NCBI GenBank assembly: GCA_015350385.1 | Contig: WNKI01000002.1 | Location: 8,396,947 to 8,460,946 of the forward strand | Reading direction: 5' to 3' | Length of the DNA: 64,000 bases | Source: Aculops lycopersici | Taxonomy: Eukaryota; Arthropoda; Arachnida; Trombidiformes; Eriophyidae | In this document: one piece after another, positions 9,401 to 23,400 of the stretch | Layout: every line of letters starts with the position of its first letter | Position numbering within the stretch: position 1 is the stretch's first letter | Translations under genes and position numbers: made by a program | Notes under the pieces: generated by a model | What the model was told of the DNA's origin: nothing | Databases searched by the model: none | What the model saw: the letters and a program-made list of their open reading frames with translations, nothing else

Positions 9401-11448
9401 GCGAGTGGTAGTGTGGCACTTGTGCTAGACTTCTAAATCCTCCTCGAAGTGAGCAGCCCACTTGACTTGTTTACTGAGTTCCCCCAACTTGTGTGTGGCT
9501 CCACTATGCTCGGGTGTATGTTAGCCATTGGGCTCAAGATAGAGGGGATTAGGCAGGCAGGTAGCCGAGCAGACAGGCTGGTGGGCAACCAACGAGGAAT
9601 TGGCTGTCGAACTGGCAAATGAACGAAGCTCGTCGTCGTCGTCGCAGTCGTCGCCGCGTCTCGAACTGGACTTGGCAAGATGTGTTGCTCGATAGCGAGC
9701 GAGTTAGTGTTGCAAGCTGGTTGCCTCGGCTCCGCATTATAAAACCACCAGCTGGACCTACTTGCCGCTAGCACAGGAGGGGGCACTCGGCTCCAGTGCT
9801 GGGGGGCGGGCAGTTTGTTGCTTCGGCGGCGGCTGCTGCTGCTTAGGGAGTGATGGCGACCAGGTGACTTCGTTGGGCGCCGCCGCTACCGCTGCATTTG
9901 CTGGCCGGCGCCGTAGCCGAGAGCACACAAGTGGTTGCTGCTGGCCGGCCGGCCGGCTGAAGCGCCACAGGCAAATTGCAGTAGCCGCCGCAGTACAGGC
10001 GCTCGCACACAGACAACCTGTCAGTCCTGCTTTCTATTTCTCTCGTTTTTATGCACACACAGATGGAGATTTGCAATCAATTGAGCGCATCCTCGGATTC
10101 AATTTGCATCTGCTGCGGCGCGTTAATTTCCGCAAATCTGCGTGTTTTACCCCGAAACTCACACGAACATACAAAACGCGGAAAGTTCGATTTTTGAGTT
10201 TAGCTCTAGGGGGCTTCACTTGTGTGTTGTTGTGTTGTGTGAGAGCATAAAAAGAAGAGAAAGAAATAGGAATTTTGCGCATACTCACACACAGATTTGC
10301 GTGTGTGCGAGCGTTTGCGCGTTTGTCCTCATCAAGCAAGTGAATCCCATTTCCTTTGCAAACAAATCGATCGACCTGTTCGTCTGTCCGTCTGTCTAAC
10401 TTCACTTGCTGCTTTCCCCACTCCCACCACCACAGCCACTTGCTGCCGCCGCCGCTCGTCTTCGTGTTGCTCTTTTCTCTGGCAGAGCGCTCTCTCTCTC
10501 TCTCTCTCTCCCTCTGCAGCAAAAACTTCGGCCTCCACTTCGACGAGCCGACTACCAACTTCATTGCTTCTTCGTTAACAAGTTTAAACTCTCGAGGTTC
10601 ATCCTACCCATTAGCACAGAGCACCACGAATCTCCTTGCCTCCCCTCTTTCTACTCCTCCTGTTACTTCTTTCCTTTTTCCCATCCCATCCACTCAATCG
10701 GCTCGACTGTATATTGAACATCATTCTACTGTGTGGTGGATAATTATCATCGCCATCCGTCGTCGTCTTCATGGTCGTCGTAGTTGCCACCACTGCTGCC
10801 ACCACTCTCTTATTATCATTCATTTTGCATATTCACTCACTCGTCAGGTTGTTAAATCACCTGCCGTAGATTATTTCCATTTGCAATGCATACTATTGGT
10901 ACAAATTTAAACAATCACTAATTGATTATATCAAGAGAAAGCCGAGCAAACAAACAACTGAGATCATCAAATCAGAACCAACAGTTATTTTATTATTACA
11001 CAACAACATCAAATTTGATTGACACAATAAAATGCTGCAAACTTTGTTCAAGTTTGCATCAGCAACTACACGAGCAGCAACAAGTGGAAACAAATGTTGA
11101 GTAAATATCAATATATCAGCACTCATCACATATGATTCACTTGCATGCGACAAGAAGCCATAGCACCGATACACCACCACCACCACCACTACTACCACCA
11201 CTATCACTATTAGTATAACTACCACTTACTAGGATTATTATTACAACTGTTATGCAACCTGACAACATCAAGCATCAATCTTAATAATCTCACCTTTTAT
11301 CTCAGCCCATTGAGTCTTAATTTCATTGGAAGCATAATTATATTGTTGTTTTTAACTTCGCTTCGCGCTGCAAGTCTATTAATTAGCACTAATCAATTTT
11401 AGATACGAGGACGGAAAGAAGGAGAGAGAGAGAGAGATACTTTTAAAT
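6412..11448. other. 5 kb intergenic region between dystroglycan and LRP1
   Basis: This lies between the divergent dystroglycan and LRP1 starts, so both promoters and 5' UTRs must be here. There is no credible protein-coding gene. Open frames of up to 184 codons (e.g. near 6875-7417 minus, 9762-10250 plus, 10356-10910 plus) overlap each other on both strands and are low complexity. Content seen: CT runs (6435-6455, 9177-9195, 10490-10510), GTT/AAC and CGT/ACG trinucleotide runs, a GGCCGGCCGGCC block near 9946, a CAC/CTA-rich run near 11170-11220, and the CACTTTTAG cluster at 7808-7958. The GAGA run at 11420-11440 sits just before the LRP1 ATG. Confidence 0.5.
7808..7958. repeat. CACTTTTAG motif cluster with a perfect 14-bp inverted repeat
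   Basis: CACTTTTAG occurs at 7808-7816, 7843-7851 and 7950-7958, and its reverse complement CTAAAAGTG at 7923-7931. The last two are part of a perfect inverted repeat: CTAAAAGTGTTCAG at 7923-7936 and CTGAACACTTTTAG at 7945-7958, with an 8-base loop. All of this is read directly. Function is unknown; a regulatory site array or a mobile-element remnant are possibilities. Confidence 0.7.
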
Positions 11449-14400
11449 GTGAACATGAACCTATTAAGCTCCTCGTTACTTGTTTTACTGGCGACACTTT
11501 CACTGTGGCCTCTTATAAGCTTGTTGCTGCAACAAGAGCATCACAATGGCCGAGATCACAACCATCTGTTGCTGTTTGCTCAAGCCGCTGACTCAGCAGC
11601 AGCTACAGCAACAAGTGTCAACATATCTATATCGGGGCCGGTTGCGTCATCAGATTCACTCTCTAATCCCTGCTTCCAAAACAACGGCGGCTGCCAATAC
11701 CTGTGCGTCCTAATTACACCACCAGCAACCACAACAGGTGGTCAAGTTTTGGCTACGATCACGTCCAACAACCAATCGGTGGCTACAAATATCACAACCA
11801 CCAACCAAACAACAACAACAACAACAACAACAATACTACCACCACTACAGCCAGCTTACAAATGTGCCTGTCCGGTTGGCAAGCAGTTGGATAAAAGTTT
11901 GAGAAATTGCATACCAGCCGAAGAGTATTTGTTGTATTCGCAACAGAATTTCATACGAGGTATCATATTAAACAATGGAACTTTAACACCATCATTGACT
12001 TATAATACAATATCAGCAAGAACATTGTCCTTATTGCAAGACCAAATAAATCAATCAAGCTCAAGTTTAAACTCAAATTCTAGTGGCACTAGTAATAGCA
12101 ATGGTGCTGGTAGTGGTGGTTCATTCTCATCTACGCCATCATTATTTTCATCAAGCTCATCATTAGCTCTAGCGCAACAATTATCAAGCTCATCAACGAG
12201 AGACAATGCCTTTGCTTATAACCAGCTAATTTATACTGGCCGCAACAATCAAACACTAGCATTTCAAACCATTTTAAACTCAACCTATCAAGCTTATAAT
12301 GGAACACAATTTGTACCACACCAGACATTTAGTGATGCCATTGTGCCAATCGAGAGCCGATCGGCTCGCTTTGTTGGCCTAGATTTTGATTCAAGAAATC
12401 AATATGTTTATTATTCAGATGTCATCTTGGATGTTATTTATCGCATTCATCCAAATGGAACAGGAAAGCAGAATATCCTTGCGGCCCAAAATGAGGGAGT
12501 CGAGGGGTTGGCTTTGGATTGGGCCTCGCAGAATCTCTACTATATAGATAGTCGTAAGGGGACATTGAATGTCATCAATGTTGCCAATACAAATCAACGT
12601 AGAACATTGTTATCAAATTTAAAACGACCCAGGGCCATTGTTTTGCACCCGAACAGAGGCTTCCTATTCTACAGTGAATGGGATAGGCCGGCAAATATTA
12701 GTAGAGCCTACTTAGATGGCTCAAATGTAACCATATTCAAGAATTTACTTTTGGGATGGCCAAATGGATTAAGTATTGATTATAAAGCAGATAAACTATA
12801 TTGGTGCGATGCGCTGTTGGATCAAATTCAATACTCAAATTTGGATGGCACAAATGTGCAAGCATTCACAACTCCAAGTATAAAGCATCCATTCTCCTTA
12901 GTTATCCATCAAGATTGGTTATATCTTACTGATTGGCGTTTAGATGCAGTGATTAGAATGAACAAGGAGAATGGACAAAATGAGAAAGTTATATTAAGTG
13001 TGGACGAGGGCAATAGATTATATGGAATCCGTATCTACAGCACCGATAATCAGCCCATCCATCCGCAGCATCCCTGTGCCAATGGTGTTTCGCCGTGTCA
13101 AAAGTTTTGCTTTGCAGTTCCTATTGTTGTGTCATCACCACCAACTATTATACAATCAATCACACCGTCAACTACTACCACTTCCACCAATCCAACGCCC
13201 ACTTTAGTTAATGGAACAACATCATCATCATTATCGTCATCAGCAACAATGAGCAATATCACACAAGCAGGTGCAGGTGCGCCAGCAACAAGTGTTGGCG
13301 CACAGACTAGCAGCATGATTGATCCTGCAACAATCAAGTTTGCTCAACCAACAGCAACTAGTTCAGGTCTGATGGCAATTTGCGGCTGTCCCTATGGCGA
13401 GAAGCTGGCGCCTGACATGAAAACTTGTATCCCCGATCCAAAGCGCGAGCCGCCCATAAATCCATGCCCAAACGCTTGGGATTTTACCTGTGATAATCAA
13501 CGTTGCATTCCTAAAACATGGGTTTGCGACGGCGACGATGATTGTTTAGATGGAAGTGATGAGCGCAAATCCGAGGGTTCGAAGAAGGATTGCAACAGGC
13601 CAAATTGTACGGCTTTAGAGTTTCATTGTACAACAGGTAGATGTATTCCTCTAACATTTAAATGCGATGGAGACAACGATTGTCCAGACGGAAGCGACGA
13701 GCAGGATTGTCGTAATATGACATGCGATGCAACCGAGTTTTCCTGCGGAAATGGTCGCTGCATAACGAAGGGTTGGGTGTGTGATTCGGAAAACGATTGT
13801 GGCGATGGAAGTGATGAGAAAAATTGCGAAAAGAAATCGTGTGCCTATTATCAATTTACCTGCCCCGGCTCGGGAACTTGTATTCCCGCCTCGTGGCGTT
13901 GCGATGGCGAGAACGACTGTGGCCCGCAGCCAAGCGACGCGGACAACATTACTGCGGATGAGCGAGACTGTCCCATGACCACCTGTTCCGAGAACCACTT
14001 TCGCTGCGAGAATAGACGCCAGTGCATCCATAAATCGTTTAAATGCGATGGAATTGCCGATTGCATAGACCAAAGCGACGAGGCCGACTGTCCTAAGGGC
14101 AATGGAAATCAGCCTGGAATTGGAGGGGGCGGAACCTCAAACATCGACGGCACTTGCGGCGATCTCAAGAGTCAATTCCAATGCTCGTCGACGAAAACTT
14201 GCATCCCTCTAACGTTCAGATGCGATGGATCAAAGGATTGTCCAAATGGAGAGGATGAGAGCAATTGCGAGTCGTATCAGTGTCCACCAAATCATTTTAA
14301 GTGCAACAATGGCAAGTGTCTCCATAGTCTCACTTGGGTTTGCGATGGAAACGACGATTGCGGTGACGGAAGCGACGAGGACGCTCGGCACGCTTGCACG

Positions 14401-17400
14401 CCGCCACCCTTCACCTGTCCCCATGGCAAGTGGCAATGTCCATCGAGTGCAATAGTAAATCCAAAGTCAAACAAACCAGGAGCCGTAGGGGTCAATAAGA
14501 ATTCAAAACCCGGAAAGCCAGCCATTGGTGGCAGCGGCGGAAGTGGCTCATCAACAAGTGGTGGCGTCATTCAGCTAACTGAGAAATGCATTCCCATTGA
14601 GAAAGTCTGTGATGGAAAATTAGATTGCGCTGGTGGAACAGACGAAGGTCCAAGTTGCGATTTAGTTAGTTGTTCCAATTATCCATGTGGTAACAGTTCA
14701 AGTGCTAGCACAACGGCGACACCAACAAGTGGTGGTAGCAACAGCAACAACAATAGCAATAGAGGTAACTCAACCACCAAGTGCCACAAAACGCCCCTAG
14801 GTCCCATTTGCGTTTGTCCGCCTGGCGAAACGTTGGACAGTTCATCAAACGCCTGTATTGGAATCAACGAGTGCGAGCCTCCGGGTATCTGTAGTCAAAC
14901 TTGCACGGATACAAAGAATGGATTCAAGTGTACCTGTGCCGATGGGTATCAGCTAGTGAATCATACATTTTGTAAGACACTCAATAGAACTGTTTTAACG
15001 GCCGACGATCTGGACTTGGGTTCAAACAATCTGATAAACGATCCATATTTAATTATTTCCAATCGAAGATCCATATTGATTGCCAATCTAAACACAACAA
15101 ACTTGGAGAGGATACCAGTCAAAGTTGATAATGTTGTTGCCACAGCTTCGAACATGCGAAGCATGACTATTTTCTGGTCCGATATGCAAGCAAAAAAGAT
15201 CTTCAAGCTGAGCAAGGGATCCAGTGATCCACAGGTGGTCATTGGAAGTGGCCTGGATTTAGTCGAGGGTTTAGCTTTGGATTGGATCGGCAAAAACTTG
15301 TATTGGGTCGACTCTCGCCTTAAAACCATTGAGGTTTCAACATCAAGTGGCGACAATCGGGTTGTGCTGATAAATCTAGAGAAAAACAGTCAACCACGAG
15401 GGCTGGCTATAGATCCGGCACCCGATGCTAGGTGGTTGTTTTGGACCGATTGGGGTGAGTCGCCGCGAATTGAGCGCGCGGGTTTAGATGGCTCCCGAAG
15501 ACAGACGATTATTAATACGAAGATTTATTGGCCCAATGGAATCACGCTGGATACACCAAGTAAGAGGATATACTTTGCCGATAGTAAGCTAGATTATATT
15601 GACTTTTGCAATTACGATGGCACAGGGCGGCATCAGGTGCTGGCCAACTCGCACTACCTGCTGCATCCCCATTCGCTAACCATATTTGAGGACACCATTT
15701 ACTGGACAGATCGTCAATTGAATCGCGTTACATCAACTCGCAAATTTAGAGGCGGCAACCAAACGGTTATCTCGCATCTCGTCTCGCATCCCCTAGGTAT
15801 TCATGCAAATCATCCAGTTCTACAGCCAGTTTATCCGAATCCATGCCAGAATAGCAAATGCGAACAACTTTGCCTACTCTCACCAACCCAAGCAAATTAT
15901 ACCTGCAAATGTCGGCCGGGTTATTCAATTAGCACCGACTCAAACAAATGTGCCCCAATCAACACACCCTTTTTGATGGTCATGAAGCAAACTCAATTGG
16001 TTGACCTGAGCATTCGATCGGCCAGCAAGTCAGTTAATCATTTCATACCAATAATTGGAATTGATAATGGTTTTGATTTTGACTTTGACATCCGGGACGA
16101 GAATGTTTACTGGATTAAGATGCGCGATACACAGAGTGAAAAGAGCATCTTTGATTCAATTTCAGGATCTTCGTCATCAAGTTTCTCATCGTCGTTATCC
16201 GCAGTTGAGGATCGCTTCGCGCCATTCACTTCGTTTAATTCCTCATTGAATAGAGTTAGTTTGAAGCATGGAAACTCGAGCAAGTTTTTACCTGACGGCA
16301 TTCAGGGTGCACCTTATTGTGTGGCCTTCGATTGGCTTGGCCGAAATTTGTACGTTGGAACGCATCGTGTTTCGAGTATTCTGTTGATTAAGATTGATTC
16401 GGATAAGAACCATAGGAGAACCATACTTGATAATGACGGAACCTCGAAGGGAGTAGCCAGGCCAAAGGCAATCGTTTTGGATCCGGCAAATGGAAAAATG
16501 TATTGGCTCGACGATGGAGGCTATGGGGTTTCGAAGAAATTGGCAAGGGCCAACATGGATGGAACAAACTCAATGATAATCTATGATAAATTCCGTGACG
16601 ACAACCTGGAATCGTTGGCCATTGATTTGATAAGCCAACGATTGTATTATAGTCTATCTGGTTCAACAAACGGAGCAATTTGGTCGATAGATACATCGGG
16701 AAGCTTGGGACCAAAGTTGATTGTTTCCAATTGGCAAATCGGTCGCCCACTGGGTCTATCCGTTTCAAACAACAGATTGTTCTACTTGGACCCGGTTCAT
16801 GAAAAGATAGTTAGAATTACTCTGCCCGACAACGACGAGGAGATTGACCCATCAACAAGTCTCTTTAATCTCGAGGAAAACTCGCCAAATCTATCCAATA
16901 TGAAATTGTTTACCAAACGAATCAAGCAAAACAGCTCGCATCCCTGTCAGGAGGCAAACGGTGGTTGTGCTCACATTTGCGTTCCAACTGAAAATTTGGG
17001 CCGCAAGTGCGTCTGTGGCGCCGGCTCCAAATTGGCCCCCGGATCAGAAAGTGAGTGTTCGACTTACAAGTCATTTGCCATAGTTGTTTCGTTGACTCGC
17101 ATGCAGGGTTTCAGTCTCGAGGACCACGCTGAGGCCATGCAACCGTTGGCCGGAAATGGGCGCAACCTGTTGCATGCGGACGTGCACGTCGCAAAGAGTC
17201 ACATCTACTGGATTGAGTTCAATCAGGGATCTAGTTCAAATGGAATCTTCCGCATGAAACCAGATGGAAGCGAGAGGAAGCAAATTATCTCGGATGGAAT
17301 TGGAACAAATGGCATTCGCGGTCTGGCTATCGATTGGATTGCTCAGAATCTCTACTTTACCAACCAATTTCCGCATGAAACTTTCATTGAAGTGTCAGCG

Positions 17401-20400
17401 CTGGACGGCAGCAACAGGTTGGTTATCTACAAAACAAGCACCGAGGCGCCCAGAGAGATCGCAGTGGACCCATTGATTCGGTACTTGTATTGGATTGACG
17501 CCGGGCAATTTCCGCGCATTTGGCGCTCCAACTTGGACACCACCGATAAGAAGGCCATCGTATCAACTGGTTTATTTTTACCCAGAGATCTAGTGGTCGA
17601 CATCTCCACTCACGATGTCTATTGGTGCGATACGACAGGTGACGCAATTATGCGCTTCGATTATGCCCATAGCCAAATAAGCACCGTTTGGCGCTCGCTA
17701 CCTAACGTCTTTGGCATGGCCATTTTGGGCGACGATCTCTTTTGGGTGGACAGAAATATGCGAATGGTTTTTAAGGGGAGCAAGTTCAACAAAGCGGATC
17801 GCAGCGGGCCGCCGCCATCGCCAGTCAAGTCGGACATCGAAAAACTACGCGACATTGTCATGTTTGACTTCCGCAATCAACCACAAAGTGCCTCGCCTTG
17901 TGCTCGAAACTCGAGCTCCTCTTTTGGCGAGGGCGGAAATCGGGGAGTTTGCGATCAGTTGTGTTTCGCTTTGCCAAATAGAGACCAGGAGAAGTGCGAG
18001 TGTGCACTGGGCAAACTATCCTCCGATGGTCGCTCTTGTGTCCAACCGGAAGAGTACCTGTTGATCACAACCAGACGAGAGATTCGTAGTTTTAGTTTGG
18101 ACAAATCGCACAATTCCCCCTTCCTGCCGCATGGAAACCTGTCCAACGTTGTGGGTTTGGATTATGACTATGAGAATAAGCGGATCTTCTTCAGCCAAAT
18201 CAGACCGGAGCCAATGATTGCCCAAATTGAAATTGATCCCTCGTCGCCAAAGGGAGCAATCGACGCAAAGCCAACCGTAATCTACAAGAGCGGAATCAAT
18301 CCCGAGGGCATAGCCTACGATTGGGTTTCGAAGAAGATCTATTGGACGGACTCGTCGAATAAGAGCATCTACGCAATGAACTTGGACAGTACACAGGTGG
18401 TTGACATTGTCCATGTTGATCGACCGCGAGCACTAGCTTTAGACCCCTGCGCAGGTTACCTGTATTACACCGATTGGGGTCGCCTCGGAAACTCGGGCAA
18501 AATTTACCGCACCACGATGGCGGGCGACCAGAAGGTTCCAATTATCAATTCATCCTTAACGCAACCCTCCGGTTTGGCCATTGATTACACCGAGAGCAAA
18601 TTGTATTGGTCGGATGCTAGTCGTGAGAAAATTGAGCGCTCCGATATGGATGGTTCAAATCGACAGGTGTTAATCTCGGCAACCATCTATCCGTTTGCCT
18701 TGTCCGTCTATGGAAACTACATTTACTGGACCGACTTGCAATTGCATGGGGTTTATAGGGCCGAGAAGAATACCGGAAGTAACATGGTGGAAATAGTCAA
18801 GCGTTTGGATGAATCGCCGAGGGACATTCACATATTTGCCTCGCAAAATCAATCCTGCCCCAAGTCGCCCTGTGCCATCGACAACGGAGGCTGCGCCCAT
18901 TCCTGTCACCCGGGACCCGACGGTCGGGCTGAGTGTCGGTGCGAGTTTGGCTTTAAGGTTGCAAACGAGGGCAAAATGTGCGTCCCCGAAAGTGTCAATT
19001 GTGACGAGAACAAATTTGCCTGCCCCTCGGGCAAGTGTTTGCCGAGATTCTGGGTTTGCGATGGAGACTCGGATTGTGGCTTGACTCCACCAAATGCCGT
19101 GCCCCAAGGCCGCAAGGCGTCCAATGTGAGCGCCGACGAGGATCCAAAATTTTGCAAAGTCCACCAGTGCAATACAAACGAGTTTAGATGTAAATCAGGT
19201 AGATGTATTCTAAAAAATTGGCGATGCGACCACGATCCCGATTGTGGAAACGGCGACACTTCCGACGAAGAGGATTGCAAGTATCCGTCGTGCGGAGCGG
19301 GCGAGTTTACCTGCGACAACCAAAAGTGTATCTCGCAATCACAGGTGTGCAATGGAGTTAACGACTGCAAGGACTCGAGGACCAGCGATGAGAATCATGA
19401 TATTTGTCCAAATAACAGAACCTGTGCACCAAATATGTTCAAGTGTACGCATACCAACATTTGCGTCGAGGACTTTTGGCTTTGCGATTCGGATAACGAT
19501 TGCGGTTTTGCTGGGCCCAACAACTCGTCGGCCGACGAGGATCCGGAATTGTGCGCTAGCAGGAAGTGTCCGGCAAATAGCTTTAAGTGTCCCAACAACC
19601 GATGCATTCCGGGCCAATGGTTTTGTGACGGGGACAACGACTGCGGCGATGGAGCCGATGAACCGGAAGCCACTTGTAAAAATGAAACAAAATCCTGCTA
19701 CGGCGACCTGTTCACTTGCGACAATGGCAATTGCATACCGAGAGTGTATCTTTGCGACGGCGACAACGATTGTCAGGACAATTCCGATGAGGATTCGAGG
19801 CACCAGTGCGACACTCGGAAGTGCGATCCCGAGCGCGAGATTTACTGTCCCGAAAATCGGGTCTGGGGTCGGGCTCAGTGTATACCTAAGAAGTGGGTTT
19901 GCGACAAGGACATTGACTGCGCCTCGGGTGCAGACGAGAATAGTACCCTCTACAATTGTCCGCCCTCTGAACCCTGCGAGGCGGGCCAATTCCAGTGCAA
20001 AAATGGTCGTTGCATTAACAAGAGTTGGGAGTGCGACTTTGACCTGGATTGTAGCGATGGTTCTGACGAGCACAAGAATTGTAAGTTTAGAGCTTGCAAT
20101 GCGACCACCGAGTTCTCGTGCCCGAATGGAAAGTGCGTCAGGAAGACCTTTATGTGCGACGGCGAGAACGATTGCGGCGCCGATGGAGCCGACGAAAAGG
20201 CACCCGAGTGTAAGACGGAGGCAGCCTCTTGTCCTGAGGGACAATTTAAGTGCAAGACAGCCGGAAGCGGAGGTGGTTCAACAGGTGGTAGTGGCAGTGG
20301 CAAGCCAGCAGTTCAGTGCATTCCATACGAACGAGTTTGCAACAAGCAAATCGACTGCGACGACGGCTCCGACGAGTCGCCCCATTGCAACGTGGACGAG

Positions 20401-23400
20401 TGCGCCTCGCCAGAAATGAACCAATGCGAACACAAGTGCATCAACACTCTCATTGGGTTCCATTGCGAATGCAACCAGGGATACAAATTAATGAAGGATG
20501 GCAAGGCTTGCGAGGATATCGACGAGTGCAAGACTCGCAATGGATTGTGCAGTCAAGCTTGCCACAATGCGCCGGGAACTTACCATTGTAAGTGCGCCGA
20601 TGCTCATTACGAGCGCCAATTAGATGGACACACTTGCAAGAGGAAGGACCAGTCAATCAAGCCGTGGTTGATTTTTAGCAATAGGTATTATCTGAGAAAC
20701 ATGAGCACGGATGGAACTCAATACAATCTCATTAAGATGGACTTGAAGAATGTTGTTGCCCTCGATTATGACTACCAATCGCAGCGAATCTATTATGCTG
20801 ATGTTGGCAACAAATCCATCCACAGGATATTTGTCAATGGAAGTGGCGAGGAAACAATCGTTAGACACGAGGCTCACGGACTGGAGGGTCTGGCCGTGGA
20901 TTGGGTTGGTAGGAAATTGTATTGGATTGATAGGACTTCAAAGCATTTGGATGTCTCGGAGCTGGATGGAAGGCACAGGAAGACCATTTTGGGCCAGCGA
21001 GTTTACGATCCAAGAGCACTGGCTGTCCATCCGGGTATCGGCTACCTCTTCTTCACCGATTGGTCGCATCAAGCTTTCATTGCACGAGTTGGGATGGACG
21101 GAAGCGATTTCAAACGGATTGTTTTGTACGAGGACAAGTTGGTTTGGCCAAATGCCCTAACCGTTGATTATATGAGCCAGAAGCTCTATTGGGCCGATGC
21201 TCATTTGGACAGGATTGAGTTTTCCGATTTGGATGGCCACAATCGTCAGGTCGTGTTGTCGGGTCCGTCGGTGCCGCATGTGTTTGCATTGTCGGTGTTC
21301 GACGACACAATGTATTGGACTGATTGGAATAAGAAGGCGCTAATGAGCGCGCACAAGTTGACAGGTGAAAACTTGAACGTGTTACGTAACACCTCACACC
21401 GGCCCTACGATGTTCACGTCTACCATCCGATGCACCAGTTGGCTTGGCGGAATCCTTGCGAGAGCAACAAGTGTTCGCATTTGTGTTTGCTCAAACCGGC
21501 AAGTGTCAATTCAACCCTAGGGCCATCGCCACAAATGAACATGATGAAGCAACAGACCCGAGTTGGCGGAAGCGGAAGTGGGAGCGACAAGTTTTTAATG
21601 GCAACCACGGCGCCACTTTGGACCAATGGGAACGCGGAAATGGTTTGCGCTTGTCCCAACGACTACATCCTTGGTTCAGATGGACGCACCTGCACGGCCA
21701 ACTGCACGGCGGGCCAACACAAATGCGGACCGCCCGACGACAAATGCATACCAATCTATTGGAAGTGCGACGGCGACCACGATTGCGCCGACAAAAGCGA
21801 CGAGGTCAATTGTCCAAAGTTTAATTGTAAGCCGGGAATGTATCAGTGTAAGGATAGTGTGACTTGCATTTCGCGCGTTCGCATTTGCGACGGCGTTCCC
21901 GATTGTCCAGGTAAAGACGACGAGGGTTTTTGCGAGCATCCGTGCGGCGAGCACGCCTTCAGGTGCAAATCAACAGGTCGTTGTATACCGGATTCGTGGG
22001 TTTGCGACGCCGACAACGATTGTCCCGATGGCAGCGACGAGGATAAGAGCATCTGTCATGCTCGCGAATGCGATCCCCAAACTCAATTCAAGTGCGCCAA
22101 CAATAAGTGTATACCAAAATTGTGGAAATGCGACGGCGACAACGATTGTCACGATGGAATCGACGAGACTCAATCTAGCGACGAGCCGGCGCACTTGTGT
22201 CGAATGCAAAATTGCACAACCGGATGGTTGAAGTGTCCATCGCCCAACAATTACCGCTGCATTCCTAGTTGGCTGTTTTGCAACGACAACGACGATTGCC
22301 ACGACGCACCCAAAGAGGGAGGCCTGAGTTCGGATGAGTCGCATCCGGAATTGTGTCCCAAGTGTTCGGAGGCGGGAGATTTCACCTGCAAAAATGGAAA
22401 GTGTATTCCGTTGCGTTGGCGGTGCGACTTTGATCACGATTGTTCCGACGGAAGCGACGAGGATCCGCAAATGTGCGCCGACTTGTACAGGGAGTGCAGC
22501 GAGTCCGAGTTTCAATGTGCCAACAAAAAGTGTATCCAAAAATCCTGGCGCTGCGACAACGACAACGATTGCGGCGACCCAGAGCGAAGCGACGAAAAGG
22601 ATTGCCTCGTCTACGAGTGCAAGGCGGGCCAATTTAAGTGTCGCTCGGGACATTGTGTTGGAGAGAAGCTAGTTTGCGACGGAAGTCGGGATTGTGACGA
22701 CGCCAGCGACGAGGCCAACTGCGCGCCAAGATTCCCCGGCGGCAGGTATTGTCCTCAGTCGCAGTTCCAATGCAACAACACCGTTTGCCTGCGCTCGGAT
22801 TTCGTGTGCGACGGCGAGCAGGACTGTGCCGCGGACGGATCGGATAACAGCGACGAGGAGCCCAGTTTGTGTCAGACTCACGAGTGCGATTCAATGAGAA
22901 AATTTCTATGCTCGAACAAGAGATGCATTCCGAGGTGGCAAATTTGCAATGGCGACGATAATTGCGGCGACGGAAGCGACGAGAACAACAAAACTTTGTG
23001 CAAGAGGCCGGCGCACAAGTGCTCGCCGGACCAATTCAAGTGCGACCATGACAAGTGTTTGAGTTTGGAGAGAGTTTGTAACAATGTTCAAGATTGCGAC
23101 GATTTAAGCGACGAGCGCGGCTGCAACACACAAGGCAATTGCTCGCCACCGACCTCCATCGGCAACTGCTCCCATTCGTGCCTGCCGATTTCCGGTTCGT
23201 CCTCAACATCAAGTGGCAGCGGCGGCGGTTACATTTGCACCTGTCCGCACGGATACCAGGTACCTAGCGACGCGTCGCGCTCGTGTGTGGATATAAATGA
23301 GTGCGCCTCTCTGAGATTGAATAATTGCTCGCAGATTTGTGTGAACGATTTGGGTTCGCATCATTGCGAGTGTCACGAGGGCTACGAGCTTTACGAGGAC

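Noticed and set aside
9762..10910. Plus-strand frames of 162 and 184 codons before LRP1
   Set aside because: Low complexity (Cys/Gly/Ser/Thr runs from simple repeats), overlapping minus-strand frames, no family resemblance.
19339..20244. 301-codon antisense frame inside LRP1 (and a 391-codon frame in another plus-strand frame at 19244-20419)
   Set aside because: Both lie over the second LDL-A cluster. The repeated Cys/Asp codon pattern of LDL-A repeats leaves alternative frames open; no independent protein features.
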